Numbered from the stretch's first letter, positions 1-10,361 are shown. The stretch is 64,000 nt of DNA from Halopseudomonas xinjiangensis (GCF_900104945.1 NZ_LT629736.1:2561001-2625000), one strand, 5' to 3'. Numbers and translations: made by a program. The notes: a model not told the origin generated them from the sequence alone.

Positions 1-395
1 TGGTAGTCGACGAACAACCGGGCGGTCAGCAGTATGAGCAGCCCGAGGATGACCGACTTGGTGGCTGCGGCGCCGACGTAGCCGACGACGATTTCAATCG
101 GCGACACGGGCGCCGAAAGCACCTCATAGATGGTGCCGGTGAACTTGGGCATGTAGATGCCGAACGAGGCGTTGGATATGCTCTCGTTGAGCAGCATGAG
201 CATGATCAGGCCAGGGATGATGAAAGCCCCGTAGCTGACCCCGCCGATTTCCTCCATGCGTCCGCCGATCGCGGCGCCGAAGACGATGAAATACAGGGAC
301 GTGGAAATGACCGGGGAGGCGACGCTCTGGAACAGGGTGCGCCACATCCGCGATAGCTCCGAGAGATAGATCGCGCGGACTCCGTACAGGTTCAT
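1..395 (-). CDS. ABC-2 type transporter permease (partial, YadH-like)
   Basis: This is the N-terminal part of an inner-membrane ABC exporter permease; the rest lies beyond the left edge. I translated it directly from the minus strand: it starts at ATG 395-393 and stays open to base 1. The residues include a cytoplasmic amphipathic start, then the YFIVFG and [10 protein letters not shown] stretches typical of ABC-2 permeases of the YadH/NodJ type, and long hydrophobic segments. The start codon overlaps the stop of the ATPase gene as ATGA, and a GGAGG sequence sits in the end of that gene, so the two are translationally coupled. The permease and ATPase should form one exporter. The substrate cannot be read from the sequence. 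Confidence 0.85.
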   Translation of the reverse strand, partial: MNLYGVRAIYLSELSRMWRTLFQSVASPVISTSLYFIVFGAAIGGRMEEIGGVSYGAFIIPGLIMLMLLNESISNASFGIYMPKFTGTIYEVLSAPVSPIEIVVGYVGAAATKSVILGLLILLTARLFVDY

Positions 396-1345
396 TGCGG
401 CGCCTCCGCCGAGTCGGCTCCGCGCCCACGCCCATGCACCAGGCTGACGAAGATGTCCTCCAGCGAGCTCTGACTGGAATGCAGATCCTTGAATTCGATG
501 CCGTGCTGGTCCAGCCGCCGCAGCAGCTCGGCAACACCGTTCTGCTCCTGCTCACCGAAGGAGTACACCAGCGCATGGCCATTCTCGCTCAGCTGCACCG
601 GCAGGCCTCCAAGCCATTCCGGCAGGGCTGCGAGTGGCTGCTGCAGATGCACCGTCAGTTGTCGGGTCCCCAGTTTGCGCATCAGCGTCGCCTTCTCTTC
701 CACCAGCACCAGCTCGCCACCGGTGATCACCCCAATGCGATCAGCCATTTCTTCGGCCTCCTCGATATAGTGCGTGGTAAGGATGATGGTCACGCCACTG
801 TCGCGCAGCTTTCTGACCATTTCCCACATGTCGCGACGCAGCGCGACGTCCACGCCTGCCGTCGGCTCGTCGAGAAAGAGCACCGCCGGCTCGTGTGAAA
901 GCGCCTTGGCGATCAGTACTCGTCGCTTCATGCCGCCGGAGAGGTTCATGATCCGCTCGTCGCGCTTGTCCCACAGCGAGAGGTCACGCAGGGTCTGTTC
1001 GACGAGCGGCTTGTTCGGCGGCTTGCCGAACAGTCCACGGCTGAGATTCACCGTCGCCCATACCGTGTCGAACATGTTGTTGGTCAGCTCCTGCGGAACC
1101 AGTCCGATCAACGACCGCGCTCGTCGGTAGTCGCGCTGAATGTCGTGCCCATCCACCCGCACCTCGCCGCCGGTGGGATTGACGATACCGCAGACGATAC
1201 TGATCAGCGTCGTTTTCCCTGCGCCGTTTGGGCCAAGCAGGGCGAAGATTTCGCCCCGATTGATGGTCAGATCCACACCCTTGAGGGCGGAAAATCCCGA
1301 TTGATAGGTTTTTGTCAGCCCGCGGATGCGGATGATGGGTTCCAC
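392..1345 (-). CDS. ABC transporter ATP-binding protein (YadG-like)
   Basis: This is the cytoplasmic ATPase of an ABC-2 exporter, 317 residues. Walker [10 protein letters not shown] is at 38-46, the Q-loop glutamine near 85, the signature LSGG at 135-138, Walker B VLFLDE at 155-160 and the switch histidine at 192. About 85 C-terminal residues after the ATPase core fit the regulatory tail of DrrA/YadG-type exporters. The start is GTG at 1345, chosen because AAGGAG lies seven bases upstream. The stop overlaps the permease start. The substrate is unknown; YadGH-like pairs are mostly uncharacterised, and drug or lipid export is only a family guess. Confidence 0.93.
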   Translation of the reverse strand: MEPIIRIRGLTKTYQSGFSALKGVDLTINRGEIFALLGPNGAGKTTLISIVCGIVNPTGGEVRVDGHDIQRDYRRARSLIGLVPQELTNNMFDTVWATVNLSRGLFGKPPNKPLVEQTLRDLSLWDKRDERIMNLSGGMKRRVLIAKALSHEPAVLFLDEPTAGVDVALRRDMWEMVRKLRDSGVTIILTTHYIEEAEEMADRIGVITGGELVLVEEKATLMRKLGTRQLTVHLQQPLAALPEWLGGLPVQLSENGHALVYSFGEQEQNGVAELLRRLDQHGIEFKDLHSSQSSLEDIFVSLVHGRGRGADSAEAPQ

Positions 1346-1359
1346 AGACTCTCCTTGAC

Positions 1360-1395
1360 GACTAGCTCGAGCCCCTCCCGGAGCCAGAGCTAGTC
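1360..1395 (-). terminator. Inverted repeat between terC and the ABC ATPase gene
   Basis: GACTAGCTC at 1360-1368 pairs perfectly with GAGCTAGTC at 1387-1395 around an 18-base GC-rich loop. It lies just after the terC stop and just before the ribosome binding site of the ABC ATPase gene. No T-run follows on the minus strand, so it may be a partial terminator or an mRNA-stabilising hairpin. Confidence 0.4.
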
Positions 1396-1402
1396 CGTTC
1401 TA

Positions 1403-2152
1403 TTACTTCTCTGCAATATCCCGGTTGAGCCGGATGGGCTCGGCCTTGCGGCCACGCCGCACGCGAATGTTGAGCAACTCGACAGCCACCGAGAATGCCA
1501 TGGCAAAGTAAACGTAGCCCTTGGGTACGTGCACGTCGAAGCCTTCCGCAACCAGCGTGAAGCCGATCAGGATCAGGAACGATAGCGCCAGCATCTTGAT
1601 GGTCGGGTGCCGGTCGACGAAATCACCGATGGGCTTGGCCGCAAACAGCATGACGATGACAGCACCGACGATCGCAATGACCATGACCGAGATGTGCTCG
1701 ACCAGGCCCACGGCGGTGATGACCGAGTCCAGCGAGAAAACGATGTCGAGCAGACCGATCTGAATGACTGTGGAATAGAAGCCGTAGCCGGCTACTGAGC
1801 CGTTTTCGGAATGTTCAGCCTCCAGGCTGCCGTGGATTTCGTGCGTCGACTTGGCCAGCAGGAACAATCCGCCGACTATCAGAACCACGTCGCGGCCGGA
1901 TATTTCCTCGCCGAATATGGTGAACCAGGGCTCCACCAGCCCGATGATCCAGGCCAGACTGAACAGCAGCGCCAGGCGCGAAACCAGTGCGAAGCCGATA
2001 CCCAGGCGGCGCGCCGTGTCCCGCTGCGATTCCGGCAAGCGACCGACGAGGATGGATATGAAAATGATGTTGTCGATGCCCAGTACGATTTCCAGCGCCA
2101 GTAACGTCGCCAGCGCGACCCAGGCTTCCGGAAGAAAGATCCACTCAAACAT
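1403..2152 (-). CDS. TerC family integral membrane protein
   Basis: This is a 249-residue polytopic inner-membrane protein of the TerC/Alx family, which is linked to metal-ion (often manganese) homeostasis and tellurite resistance. The acidic residues of the two family signatures are present: E21 and D27 in the first membrane helix (LEIVLGIDN) and D142 in the second repeat (FSLDSV). About seven hydrophobic segments can be seen. The length matches the short YgdQ-like subgroup, which has no CBS or transporter-associated domains. It stands between the ABC exporter and a glutathione transferase gene on the same strand. A role in metal handling is inferred from the family only. Confidence 0.9.
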   Translation of the reverse strand: MFEWIFLPEAWVALATLLALEIVLGIDNIIFISILVGRLPESQRDTARRLGIGFALVSRLALLFSLAWIIGLVEPWFTIFGEEISGRDVVLIVGGLFLLAKSTHEIHGSLEAEHSENGSVAGYGFYSTVIQIGLLDIVFSLDSVITAVGLVEHISVMVIAIVGAVIVMLFAAKPIGDFVDRHPTIKMLALSFLILIGFTLVAEGFDVHVPKGYVYFAMAFSVAVELLNIRVRRGRKAEPIRLNRDIAEK

Positions 2153-2182
2153 GTCATGTCACTCGGAATAAAAGGTAGGCTG

Positions 2183-2205
2183 ACCCGGCGATCGCTTCGC
2201 CGGGT
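2183..2205 (-). terminator. Hairpin between the GST-like gene and terC
   Basis: ACCCGGCGA (2183-2191) and TCGCCGGGT (2197-2205) form a nine-base-pair perfect stem with a five-base loop. On the minus strand it follows the end of the GST-like gene, and a short run CTTTTATT appears about ten bases later. This is compatible with a weak terminator ahead of terC. The T-run is displaced, so the call is tentative. Confidence 0.4.
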
Positions 2206-2273
2206 GCCGCAGTACACTACTCCAGCGGTCGCAGTTGCGACAGCCGCCTCGTGCAAATGTTCGAGTGGCCTAC

Positions 2274-3209
2274 TCAGGCGGCGTCGATACGGAAGCCGTA
2301 GCGTGGGAAATGCACGTGCACCCGGCCGGCTCGCTCGTCGTCGCGGGCAATGATGATTTCCTCCTGATCCTCGTACACCCATTCGCCCTTCACAGGATCG
2401 GTGCCGTAGTCGACAGCGCTGACGGTGACCGCGCTGCCCTTGCTGAAACCACCGGGGCTGACGAAAGAGGTCTCGCGCAGAGGCTCCGGCGTGGCTGCGC
2501 GGGCAACTTCGATCGCCTCGGCAGCATCCATCTTGGTCGATACGCCATGGCCGATGTCGCCGATCCGCTTCATCCAGCCGCGTATCGCCTCATAGCCATC
2601 CAGAGCCGCGCTGACTGCCTGGTTGTTGGCGACGAACCATAGCGGGTGGTAATGCGCGAAGTCCGCCACGCTGGGCGAGCCGCCGAGCAGAAACTCCCCG
2701 TTACGCTGCAGCTGGGTTTCCAGACGGCCCATCAGAGCGGGCCATTGAGACAGGGCCACGGCGGTATCCAGGCGGCTGGCGGTCCCACCGGCGAACAATT
2801 GCTGGCGGTCGGCAACGAAGCCCTTGATCACGTCTTCCGGCATGCCGGCAAAACGCGCGGCCAGACCTTTGGGCTGAAAGTTGAGCGCCACGCCGTGCTG
2901 AAACAACACCTGATCGGCGAACTGCGCCAGTTCCGACGCGACGGCCTCGCAACCCTCCGGAAACAGTGCGGGCGTCACCTTGGCCTGTTCCAGACGCCGC
3001 GCCATCAACGCCGTGTCGCAGAAGATGTCCGCTCCGATCTGCATCACTGGCGTGCGCCGGTAGCCGCCGGTCAATGCAGTGAGATCGGGCTTGGGCATCA
3101 CTGGCGGGATCATCACCGAGTGCCAGTTCAGACCCTTGAAACCAAGCATCAGGCGGGCTTTTTCAGCAAACGGGGATTGCGGATAGTGGTGCAGGATGAA
3201 ATCAGCCAT
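2274..3209 (-). CDS. Glutathione S-transferase family protein
   Basis: This is a predicted soluble glutathione transferase-fold protein of 311 residues. The N-terminal third shows the thioredoxin-like GST domain: it begins [19 protein letters not shown], with the S-P-F-A-E-K pattern typical of glutathione-binding enzymes, and a TPVMQ cis-proline motif follows. An all-helical middle comes next, and then about 90 extra residues ending in a charged beta-rich tail that ordinary 200-residue GSTs do not have. The start at 3209 is supported by GGAGAA six bases upstream; an open extension to 3293 runs into the upstream gene and has no such site. It overlaps the GIY-YIG gene by eight bases, suggesting one transcript. 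The substrate is unknown. Confidence 0.85.
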   Translation of the reverse strand: MADFILHHYPQSPFAEKARLMLGFKGLNWHSVMIPPVMPKPDLTALTGGYRRTPVMQIGADIFCDTALMARRLEQAKVTPALFPEGCEAVASELAQFADQVLFQHGVALNFQPKGLAARFAGMPEDVIKGFVADRQQLFAGGTASRLDTAVALSQWPALMGRLETQLQRNGEFLLGGSPSVADFAHYHPLWFVANNQAVSAALDGYEAIRGWMKRIGDIGHGVSTKMDAAEAIEVARAATPEPLRETSFVSPGGFSKGSAVTVSAVDYGTDPVKGEWVYEDQEEIIIARDDERAGRVHVHFPRYGFRIDAA

Positions 3210-3579
3210 CGTGGTTCTCCTTGGACGATGCAAGCAGCTTAGCCTCTGCCGCCGGCGGAGCAACCCCGTTCGCAGCGATTGATGACTGTCCATCGAGCCG
3301 GGTGATCAGCTTTTCCTTTGCCGCCCTCGACAATGCCTTGATCTCGCGTTCGCGGCGCAGCGCATGGGAGTGATCATCGCAGCGGTCGTGCCATACCAGC
3401 GCCGCGGCCGGGCTGCGATTGAAAAAGCGCGCGCCGCGACCGCGTCGATGTTGCTCGAAGCGTCGCTGGGGATCGGTACTGATGCCGGTGTACAGGTGAC
3501 CGTTTTCTGCACGCACCATGTAAACCCACCAGAGTCGGTCCGACGATTCGGGGCTGCGCTGCGGAGAGGGTGCGGGCAT
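3202..3579 (-). CDS. GIY-YIG nuclease family protein
   Basis: This is a 125-residue single-domain GIY-YIG nuclease homologue of the YhbQ/UPF0213 type. The first motif reads VYMV followed by YTGIS (about residues 19-33), followed by the RRFEQH arginine segment and a REREIKAL helix near residues 75-82, as in the family. A tail of about 35 residues with little predicted structure follows. I chose ATG 3579 because the domain begins shortly after it; an upstream extension to 3744 would run across the divergent asparaginase-like gene. It overlaps the GST-like gene start. Members of this small-nuclease family mostly have no assigned role, and DNA-damage processing is only a possibility. Confidence 0.88.
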   Translation of the reverse strand: MPAPSPQRSPESSDRLWWVYMVRAENGHLYTGISTDPQRRFEQHRRGRGARFFNRSPAAALVWHDRCDDHSHALRREREIKALSRAAKEKLITRLDGQSSIAANGVAPPAAEAKLLASSKENHDG

Positions 3580-3612
3580 AATCGGGCAATTCCCTGCCTG
3601 GCGGAGGTGGCA

Positions 3613-4095
3613 ATGTTTATACAGATTTTCAGCGTCGGCGGCACCATCGACAAGGTCTACTTCGATGCCCTGAGCGAGTTCCAGATCGGCGAACCGATGG
3701 CAGACGAGCTGCTCCGGCAAGGCCGTGTCGGCTTCAAGTACCACGTCGAGTCGCTGCTGAGGAAGGATAGCCTGGAGCTGACCGATGACGACCGCGACCT
3801 AATCCGCGACCGGGTAGCCGCCTGCACCGCTGATCACATTCTGATCACCCACGGGACCGATACCATGACGGTCACCGCAGCGGCACTGGCCGACGTCCAG
3901 GAAAAGGTCATCGTGCTCACTGGCGCCATGCAACCAGCCCGATTTCGCGATACCGATGCCCTGTTCAACCTTGGGCTGGCGATCGGCGCCCTGAACTGCT
4001 GCCAACCGGGTGTATGGATTGCCATGAGCGGGCGTGTCTTCGCCGCGGATGGCGTACGCAAGAATCGCCTCGCGGGCCGGTTCGAGGCGCACTAG
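3613..4095 (+). CDS. Asparaginase N-terminal-domain protein
   Basis: This 160-residue protein matches only the N-terminal (catalytic) domain of type I/II L-asparaginases. The first threonine lies in SVGGTID (residues 7-13), the second threonine-aspartate pair in HGTDTMT, and TGAMQP follows. The C-terminal domain, which completes the active site across the dimer in full-length enzymes, is missing: a normal TAG stop follows FEAH. The gene is intact, with GGAGG seven bases before ATG, so it appears to be a true small protein and not a recent truncation. Similar one-domain proteins are annotated in other pseudomonads. Asparaginase activity is unproven. It is divergent from the nuclease gene, with a 33-base gap. 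Confidence 0.85.
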   Translation: MFIQIFSVGGTIDKVYFDALSEFQIGEPMADELLRQGRVGFKYHVESLLRKDSLELTDDDRDLIRDRVAACTADHILITHGTDTMTVTAAALADVQEKVIVLTGAMQPARFRDTDALFNLGLAIGALNCCQPGVWIAMSGRVFAADGVRKNRLAGRFEAH

Positions 4096-4169
4096 CTCCA
4101 GCTACAAGCTGATCGCGGCCTCAAACAGGCTACTGCTCTGCGCGGCGCTTGAAGCTGCGGGACGGGCCT

Positions 4170-5612
4170 TCAGCCCGTTCCGCCTACGGTCAGTTGATCG
4201 ATCTTCAGCGTCGGCTGACCCACGCCCACCGGGACCGACTGACCGTCCTTACCGCACGTGCCGACGCCGCTATCCAGCGCCAGATCGTTACCCACCATCG
4301 ACACGCGGTTCATCGCCTCCGGACCGTTGCCGATGAGGGTCGCGCCTTTTACCGGAGCGGTGATCCTGCCGTCTTCGATCAGGTAGGCCTCGCTGGTGGA
4401 AAACACGAACTTGCCGCTGGTGATGTCCACCTGCCCGCCACCGAGGTTGGCGCAGTAGATCCCCTTCTTCACCGAGGCAATGATCTCCTGCGGATCGCTT
4501 TCGCCGGCAAGCATGTAGGTGTTGGTCATGCGCGGCATCGGCAAGTGTGCATAGGACTCGCGACGGCCGTTGCCGGTGGCGGGAACGCCCATAAGCCTAG
4601 CGTTCAGCTTGTCCTGAATGTAGCCCTTGAGAATTCCGTTTTCGATCAGCGTCGTGCAGTTGGTCGGCGTACCTTCGTCGTCCACGGTAAGCGAACCGCG
4701 GCGCTGCGGCAGCGTGCCGTCATCGACGATGGTACACAGACTGGAGGCGACCTTTTCGCCCACCCGACCGCTATAGGCCGAACTGCCCTTGCGGTTGAAG
4801 TCACCTTCCAGGCCATGCCCGACGGCTTCGTGCAGCAGCACGCCGGACCAGCCCGACCCCATCACTACCGGCATGCTGCCGGCCGGTGCGGCGATGGCAT
4901 CGAGATTGACCGTAGCCTGGCGTACCGCCTCGCGCGCATAGCCCATGGCGCGATCTTCGGCCTCGAAGAAGCGATAGTCGGTGCGTCCACCGCCGCCGGC
5001 ACTGCCGCGTTCGCGACGGCCGTTGTGCTCGATGATGACGCTGATATTGAGCCGCACCAGCGGACGAATATCGCCCGCCCAGGTGCCATCGCTGGCAGCC
5101 ACCAGCATGCTGTCGTGAACCCCGCCGAGGCTGATGGTGACCTGGCTGATACGCGGGTCGAGGCTGCGCGTGTAGCCGTCCAGCCGCTGCAGAAACGCAA
5201 CCTTCTCCGACTGCGCCATGACCGCCAGAGGATTCTCCGCAGCATAGAGGGCGGTGCTTTGCGGTCGATGCCAGGCCTGCAGGCGGCCGGTCTGGCCGGC
5301 CCGGGCGATCGAGCGCGCCGCGTCGACTGCCTGGGTCAGCGCCGGAAGGCGAATCTCGTTACTGTACGCGAACCCGGTCTTTTCACCGGAGTGCGCGCGT
5401 ACCCCAACGCCCTGATCGACATTGAAACTGCCATCCTTGACGATGCCATCCTCGAGCACCCAGGACTCGCTGATCTGGTGCTGGAAATACAGATCGGCTG
5501 CATCGACGCCGGGCGCAGCGACCAGTTGGCCGAGTACGCCAGCCACAGTGTCCTGGCTCAGCTCGGCGGGCATCAATAGACGTGTTTCGACTTGCGCTAG
5601 CATATTGCTCAT
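4170..5612 (-). CDS. tldD: Metalloprotease TldD
   Basis: TldD is one half of the TldD/TldE (PmbA) heterodimeric zinc protease, which trims unfolded peptides, including modified-peptide precursors and the antitoxin CcdA in E. coli. The protein has 480 residues, the usual family length. The metal site HEAVGH is at 261-266, with H261 and H266 as ligands and E262 as the general base. The start at 5612 is preceded by AAGGAG, which lies inside the last codons of the nitrilase gene; the two reading frames are separated by only four bases. The pmbA partner is not in the window. The order nitrilase-tldD is conserved in Pseudomonas. Confidence 0.97.
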   Translation of the reverse strand: MSNMLAQVETRLLMPAELSQDTVAGVLGQLVAAPGVDAADLYFQHQISESWVLEDGIVKDGSFNVDQGVGVRAHSGEKTGFAYSNEIRLPALTQAVDAARSIARAGQTGRLQAWHRPQSTALYAAENPLAVMAQSEKVAFLQRLDGYTRSLDPRISQVTISLGGVHDSMLVAASDGTWAGDIRPLVRLNISVIIEHNGRRERGSAGGGGRTDYRFFEAEDRAMGYAREAVRQATVNLDAIAAPAGSMPVVMGSGWSGVLLHEAVGHGLEGDFNRKGSSAYSGRVGEKVASSLCTIVDDGTLPQRRGSLTVDDEGTPTNCTTLIENGILKGYIQDKLNARLMGVPATGNGRRESYAHLPMPRMTNTYMLAGESDPQEIIASVKKGIYCANLGGGQVDITSGKFVFSTSEAYLIEDGRITAPVKGATLIGNGPEAMNRVSMVGNDLALDSGVGTCGKDGQSVPVGVGQPTLKIDQLTVGGTG

Positions 5613-5616
5613 ATGT

Positions 5617-6465
5617 TCAAGACTCCTTTGCAGCCGGTACGACTTGATCGGCGACTGCGAAACGGCGATGCCGGGCAACCGGCATCCGCTCGCGAATGTT
5701 CTGGATGTGCTGAGGATCGATGGCGCCACAAACGATCCCTTCGCCTTCGGCGAGGAGGTCGACTATCTCTCCCCATGGGTCGATCAGGCAGCTATGGCCA
5801 AAGGTTTCGCGGCCGCCCGGGTGTTGCCCGGACTGGTTGGCGGCGAGCACGTAACACTGATTTTCGATCGCCCGCGCTCGTAGCAGCACCTCCCAGTGCG
5901 CCGCCCCGGTTACCCGGGTGAAGGCCGAGGGCACCACGATCAGCCCAGCGCCATCCCGGCATAGCTGCTGATACAGCTCCGGAAAGCGAACATCGTAACA
6001 GATGCTCAGCCCCACTCGTCCGACAGGTGTATCGACACACACCGGTTGATCACCATGCTGGTAATCCTTCGATTCGCGATAGCTTCGATGACCATCGGCG
6101 ACCTCGACATCGAACAGGTGCAGCTTGTCGTAGCGCGCCACTTCCTCGCCGGCCGGATCGACAACCAGGCAACTGGCGCGTGCCTTGCCGTCGGCTTGCC
6201 GGGGCAGCGGAATGCTGCCACCTAACAGCCATATGCCATGCAGGCGCGCCTGCTCGGCTAGGAATCGACGAATCGGACCCCGGCCGTCGTACTCCGCCGC
6301 GGCAACCGACGCCAGCGCCTTTGCGCCCAAGGCTGCGAAGCATTCAGGTAACAGCACCAGACCCGCGCCAGCCGTGGTGGCGTCGGCAATCAACTCCGCG
6401 GCTCGCTCCAGGTTGGCTTCGACATCGGGCCCGCTGGTCATCTGAATCGCTGCGACGTGGTTCAT
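5617..6465 (-). CDS. Carbon-nitrogen hydrolase (nitrilase superfamily, NIT1-like)
   Basis: This is a 282-residue cytoplasmic amidase of the nitrilase superfamily. The catalytic triad is visible: E41 in LPECF, K114 in YDKLHLFD and C156 in [10 protein letters not shown]. The last motif and the sequence around K114 match the Nit1/omega-amidase branch, which includes the enzyme that removes deaminated glutathione (a metabolite-repair role). That substrate is a reasonable inference but not proven here. ATG 6465 overlaps the yhdP stop by four bases (ATGA), so translation is probably coupled, and tldD follows directly. The gene therefore belongs to the rng-yhdP-nitrilase-tldD transcription unit. Confidence 0.92.
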   Translation of the reverse strand: MNHVAAIQMTSGPDVEANLERAAELIADATTAGAGLVLLPECFAALGAKALASVAAAEYDGRGPIRRFLAEQARLHGIWLLGGSIPLPRQADGKARASCLVVDPAGEEVARYDKLHLFDVEVADGHRSYRESKDYQHGDQPVCVDTPVGRVGLSICYDVRFPELYQQLCRDGAGLIVVPSAFTRVTGAAHWEVLLRARAIENQCYVLAANQSGQHPGGRETFGHSCLIDPWGEIVDLLAEGEGIVCGAIDPQHIQNIRERMPVARHRRFAVADQVVPAAKES

Positions 6466-9400
6466 GGTGATTCCTCCAGGGCCGGCTTGTCATCAAAGGC
6501 CCGATCGAATTCGACCGTGGGTTGCTGCCAATCGCCACTGATGCGGTATTTCACCGACGCGAAGCGAGCTACCTTGTCGCCAAGGATCTTGTCGGCGAGA
6601 AACAGTACCCCACCAATGTGCGGTGCGCCGGCGATGATGGCTGCCAGGGGCAGGTTGTTGGTCAACGGCAGGGTAACCAGCATGCCCATGTCGATCTGGT
6701 TTTGCGGCAAGTCGATGTGGCCGTCCAGCTGCACCTTGGCGCTCGGCCCTTCCATCAACAGCGGCGTGCGGGTCTGCATCACGCCATTGGTCAAAGCAAG
6801 ATCTGCGTCCAGTGTGTCATAGGCTGTGCCCCGTCCGAACAGATCGGAAAAGTCCAGACGCAATCTACGGGTCAACGCATTGAAATTGAGCAGGCCGAAG
6901 ACTCTCAATGCGTCGGCGCTGCCCTCGCCGCTTTTGAGCATGCCGTCGCGGGCGCGCATTGTCAGCAGCCCTGTGCTGCGCTTGAAGGCGAACAAGGCCG
7001 GCGAGCCCGGCCAGTCGAGATCGACATCGGCTTCGAATTCCTTGCTGGTCAGTGTAGGAGCGTATTCCCAGGTGCGCAGCACCTCGCCCAGATCTGCCGC
7101 CTGCAGTTGCCCGGTGAACCGCGTCCGGGTGACGGTTTCACCCCAGAACAGATCGCCATCGAGGCGCAGACCACCACGTAGATCCAGGGACACATCATTG
7201 AGGTGGGCGCCGTCGATGGAAGGTCTGAGAACGAAGGCGAGCGAGCCGACTTCATCATCGCCCCACGAAAGCCGGCTGACACCGAAGTCGAATGGCCTCA
7301 GCTGGCTTGGGCGAATATCGGCGAGCACGTCCCGCGGTGCGAGCGGCTCGACCAGCACGGTGCCATCGTCCGGGACGGTGTCGGCACGCGGCAATCGCAG
7401 GCGATCCAGAGCGATTACCATCGGCTGCACCGGCGAAGCAGGTAGCATGATGTGACCTTCGACCTCGGCCTGCTCGACCTTCAATTGCCAATCACCCTGC
7501 GAGGAGCGCTCGCCGAGCAGGGCCAGATCGTCCAGTTCAAGACCGAAACCGGCGAAGCGCGCCGTGGCGATGTCGAGACGGTTGAGCGGCGGCGCGACCG
7601 AGGGCGGTGCGGTAGATGAGCTGTCGTCGCCATCCGCATCCGAGCCCTGGCCAACGGACGCCAGCCACTGCCGCCAGGCTTGGAGATCGAGTTCCTCCAG
7701 TCTCGCGCTTATGCCGAGCCCCGGACCGGCAATCTGCGCCGGCTCACCCAGCCCGTGGGACAGTTCGCCAGCGACCGTCTCCCCGTCGGTCTCGAACAGC
7801 GCGTATGTGTCCTCTCCTGCCCGAGCGAGCCATCGTTGGCCTGTCGCCGAGCGGGTGATCAGCAGTCGGCTCGGCAACGCCGAATCGGCTGGCTTGGTGA
7901 ATGGCGGCGGCAGGTCCAGGTCGACACCGACCAGGTCGGAGCTGATGTCTATTACCTGCTCGCCGGGCGACAGGCTTGCCTGAGCCTCCCATTCCAAGCG
8001 CCCTTCCCCCACGTCCGCAGGCCAGGCCGAAAGCAGTGGCCACTCTCGCAGTGCATCGAGCCCGTGAGATCCCGCAGCGCTCAGACTGTGCACCATTGAT
8101 TCACTCGCGACAGACGCCTCGACCGGTTCACCCAGCATACGCAGCGAGACATCCGAAGCCGTCAGCCCGCGCCCATGGACGTAACTGAAATCGCCGGCGA
8201 TGCTACCCAGCTCAGTTTGCAGCGCCGGCACGCTCAGCTGCGCTGCCGACGTCGAAAAATCCACTGCCAGCCTCGGCTGAGCACCCTGCTTGAGATCGAG
8301 CCCCAGCTGGATCCGGCCATATGCGTCGCCAGCACCGCTCCAACCTTCAAACATATCACCCGCTCTTTCGCCCAGCGGCGCCTGCTGGAGAAAGCGCAGC
8401 GCATCCTCCATACGTCCGCTGAGATTGCCCTGGATTCCTAGGTGCAAAGACTGTTCTGGCGCAGCACGGCCGACCACCGCTTCGACGTCCTCGATGCGCG
8501 TATTCCAAAGCTTGGCGCTGCCCTGCTCAACCACGACGTTCTGATTGTGCAGGCGTAGCGTGCCGTTGACCGATTCGAAGACAGGCCAGCCGGGCTGGGC
8601 GATCAGATGGCCTTCGCGCAATTCGGCGTAGAGCTTGATATCCCGCTCCGGAGCAGGCGCGCCGGCACGCAGCGAGCCGTGATAACCGAACACCGCCAGC
8701 GGCACCTCGCCGTCGAGCTCGGTACCCGACAGCCATTCACCCAGGCGGGGATTGAAGGCGGGCGCTCGTGTCGGCAGATACTCGGCGTAGTGCGCCGCGC
8801 GGATGTCTCGAAGGGCTACGTCCAGATCCATGCTGGCATCCTCGCGTTGCGGCGGGAGCTTCAATTGCAGCTTGACGGCCGCACGGCCAGCCGGCCCGAT
8901 CGCGCCGAGCCCGGGCGCATCCAGCGTCAGGCCCTCCTCACGCCCCCAGCGCCAGTTCAGCGCACCGGTCAGTGACTGGTAATGCCACGGCCGCTCGAAG
9001 AGTCGCGGCAGGTGCATGGACCAATCTGTGGCAGCGAGGCGCAGCTCGCCGGCAGCAGGGCTGCCCAGCATGTAACCGCTGATGCCGCTGAAGCCGGGAA
9101 TACCTTCCCACGGCTGGGCCCCCACATCCTTCAGTCGAGCCTCGACCTGTAACGACTCGCCTTCCAGCCGATCAGCGCTACCCTGCACGCGCAGCTGCCT
9201 GATCTCCCCGACGGGATCGAGACTACGCACAATCTCGGCATAACGTTCAGGCAGATAGGGGAGCATCAGCTCTGCCAGTCTGGCCAGCACCAGCCGATCG
9301 GCGCGCAGCTCCCATTGATCCGTCTCGCGCGAGCGGGACGCCTGGAGCCGCATCGCCGGCCAGCGATGCTCACCCATCCGAAAACGAAAACGCTCAACAT

Positions 9401-10346
9401 CCAGGCGTTGCACGTCACCGCTGAGCTGAGCTGCGAATCGCGCATACAGGTTTTCGATCGTCGCGGTGCCATCGGCTGCCGGACGCGCCTCGATCGCCGG
9501 TGCGACCATTTCACCCTGTAAGCGTTGCAGTCGGCCCTCGCCCCAGCTCCCCCAAAAGCGACCCCCGGCGGCGAAGTTGCTGATACGTGCCTGGTCTAGC
9601 CAGGCCTGCGGAAGCCATTGACTCCAGTCGCCGACCGGAATGTCCAGGAAAAAGCCGAGGGTCAGCTGGTCGAGTTCAGAACCCGATCCGCGACTGGCAC
9701 CGTTGACCTGCCAGCGCACCTGCTCGCCGTCCGGCAAGCTCAGCCGGCCGTCGAGCCGATGCCAGTCCGGCCCATTGAGCAAGGTCAACGCTCCCTGGTC
9801 GAACGACCAGGCGGGAAGCGCCTGCGGCTGGATACGAATGTGCGAATCGAGCAGTGTTATTCGCCGCTGGCGAAACAAAGTGTCAGCCACGTCCTGCAGC
9901 ACCAGCGGTTCGGCCTCTCGCCTGCCCAGGCCCTTGAGCGTCCAGCGGCCGTCCTCGGCCTGGGCGATCTCAAGCGAGAGGCCTTCCAACTGCAACGCAT
10001 CCATCACCGGCTGGCGGCGCCAGAGGCTGGCGAACAGGTCGAGCCGCGCCACGACATGATCGAGCGCAAGCAGCACTGGACTCTCCGAGTCGAGCGTTTC
10101 GTGAACCGTCAGGCCGCGCAGTGTGAACACCGGTTGCGCGCCCTGCATTTCTCCCGACAGCTTTTCGAGCGTAATGGCCCGGCCGGTGGATTGCTCGACA
10201 CGCGCTACCAACTGCTCCCGGTAATCCGCGACGATCGGGACGAGCAGCCGTCCGAAGCTGACATACAAGGCAGTCAGCAGCAGCCAGGCTGCCAGCGCCA
10301 AGATGACAACATTCAGCGTTCGGCGCAGCGCACCTTGCCAGCTCAT
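6462..10346 (-). CDS. yhdP: YhdP family AsmA-like protein
   Basis: This is a very large inner-membrane-anchored envelope protein (1294 residues) of the AsmA-like/TIGR02099 group. One N-terminal transmembrane helix (about residues 11-33) is followed by a long periplasmic region rich in beta strands (DUF3971 and AsmA_2 regions). AsmA-like proteins of this kind, YhdP among them in E. coli, are thought to form elongated grooves that carry phospholipids from the inner to the outer membrane. The length agrees with E. coli YhdP (about 1270). It lies 15 bases after rng and overlaps the nitrilase gene by four bases. The frame has no interruptions. Confidence 0.95.
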   Translation of the reverse strand: MSWQGALRRTLNVVILALAAWLLLTALYVSFGRLLVPIVADYREQLVARVEQSTGRAITLEKLSGEMQGAQPVFTLRGLTVHETLDSESPVLLALDHVVARLDLFASLWRRQPVMDALQLEGLSLEIAQAEDGRWTLKGLGRREAEPLVLQDVADTLFRQRRITLLDSHIRIQPQALPAWSFDQGALTLLNGPDWHRLDGRLSLPDGEQVRWQVNGASRGSGSELDQLTLGFFLDIPVGDWSQWLPQAWLDQARISNFAAGGRFWGSWGEGRLQRLQGEMVAPAIEARPAADGTATIENLYARFAAQLSGDVQRLDVERFRFRMGEHRWPAMRLQASRSRETDQWELRADRLVLARLAELMLPYLPERYAEIVRSLDPVGEIRQLRVQGSADRLEGESLQVEARLKDVGAQPWEGIPGFSGISGYMLGSPAAGELRLAATDWSMHLPRLFERPWHYQSLTGALNWRWGREEGLTLDAPGLGAIGPAGRAAVKLQLKLPPQREDASMDLDVALRDIRAAHYAEYLPTRAPAFNPRLGEWLSGTELDGEVPLAVFGYHGSLRAGAPAPERDIKLYAELREGHLIAQPGWPVFESVNGTLRLHNQNVVVEQGSAKLWNTRIEDVEAVVGRAAPEQSLHLGIQGNLSGRMEDALRFLQQAPLGERAGDMFEGWSGAGDAYGRIQLGLDLKQGAQPRLAVDFSTSAAQLSVPALQTELGSIAGDFSYVHGRGLTASDVSLRMLGEPVEASVASESMVHSLSAAGSHGLDALREWPLLSAWPADVGEGRLEWEAQASLSPGEQVIDISSDLVGVDLDLPPPFTKPADSALPSRLLITRSATGQRWLARAGEDTYALFETDGETVAGELSHGLGEPAQIAGPGLGISARLEELDLQAWRQWLASVGQGSDADGDDSSSTAPPSVAPPLNRLDIATARFAGFGLELDDLALLGERSSQGDWQLKVEQAEVEGHIMLPASPVQPMVIALDRLRLPRADTVPDDGTVLVEPLAPRDVLADIRPSQLRPFDFGVSRLSWGDDEVGSLAFVLRPSIDGAHLNDVSLDLRGGLRLDGDLFWGETVTRTRFTGQLQAADLGEVLRTWEYAPTLTSKEFEADVDLDWPGSPALFAFKRSTGLLTMRARDGMLKSGEGSADALRVFGLLNFNALTRRLRLDFSDLFGRGTAYDTLDADLALTNGVMQTRTPLLMEGPSAKVQLDGHIDLPQNQIDMGMLVTLPLTNNLPLAAIIAGAPHIGGVLFLADKILGDKVARFASVKYRISGDWQQPTVEFDRAFDDKPALEESP

Positions 10347-10361
10347 CGGCTCAGCGATTCA

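Noticed and set aside
4157..4183. GCGGGACGGGC/GCCCGTTCCGC hairpin as a terminator between the asparaginase-like gene and tldD
   Set aside because: It includes the last codons of tldD and has no T-run on either side.
4149..5579. A 476-residue open frame on the plus strand
   Set aside because: It is fully antisense to tldD, whose metal motif and length are certain; GC-rich codon use opens such frames.
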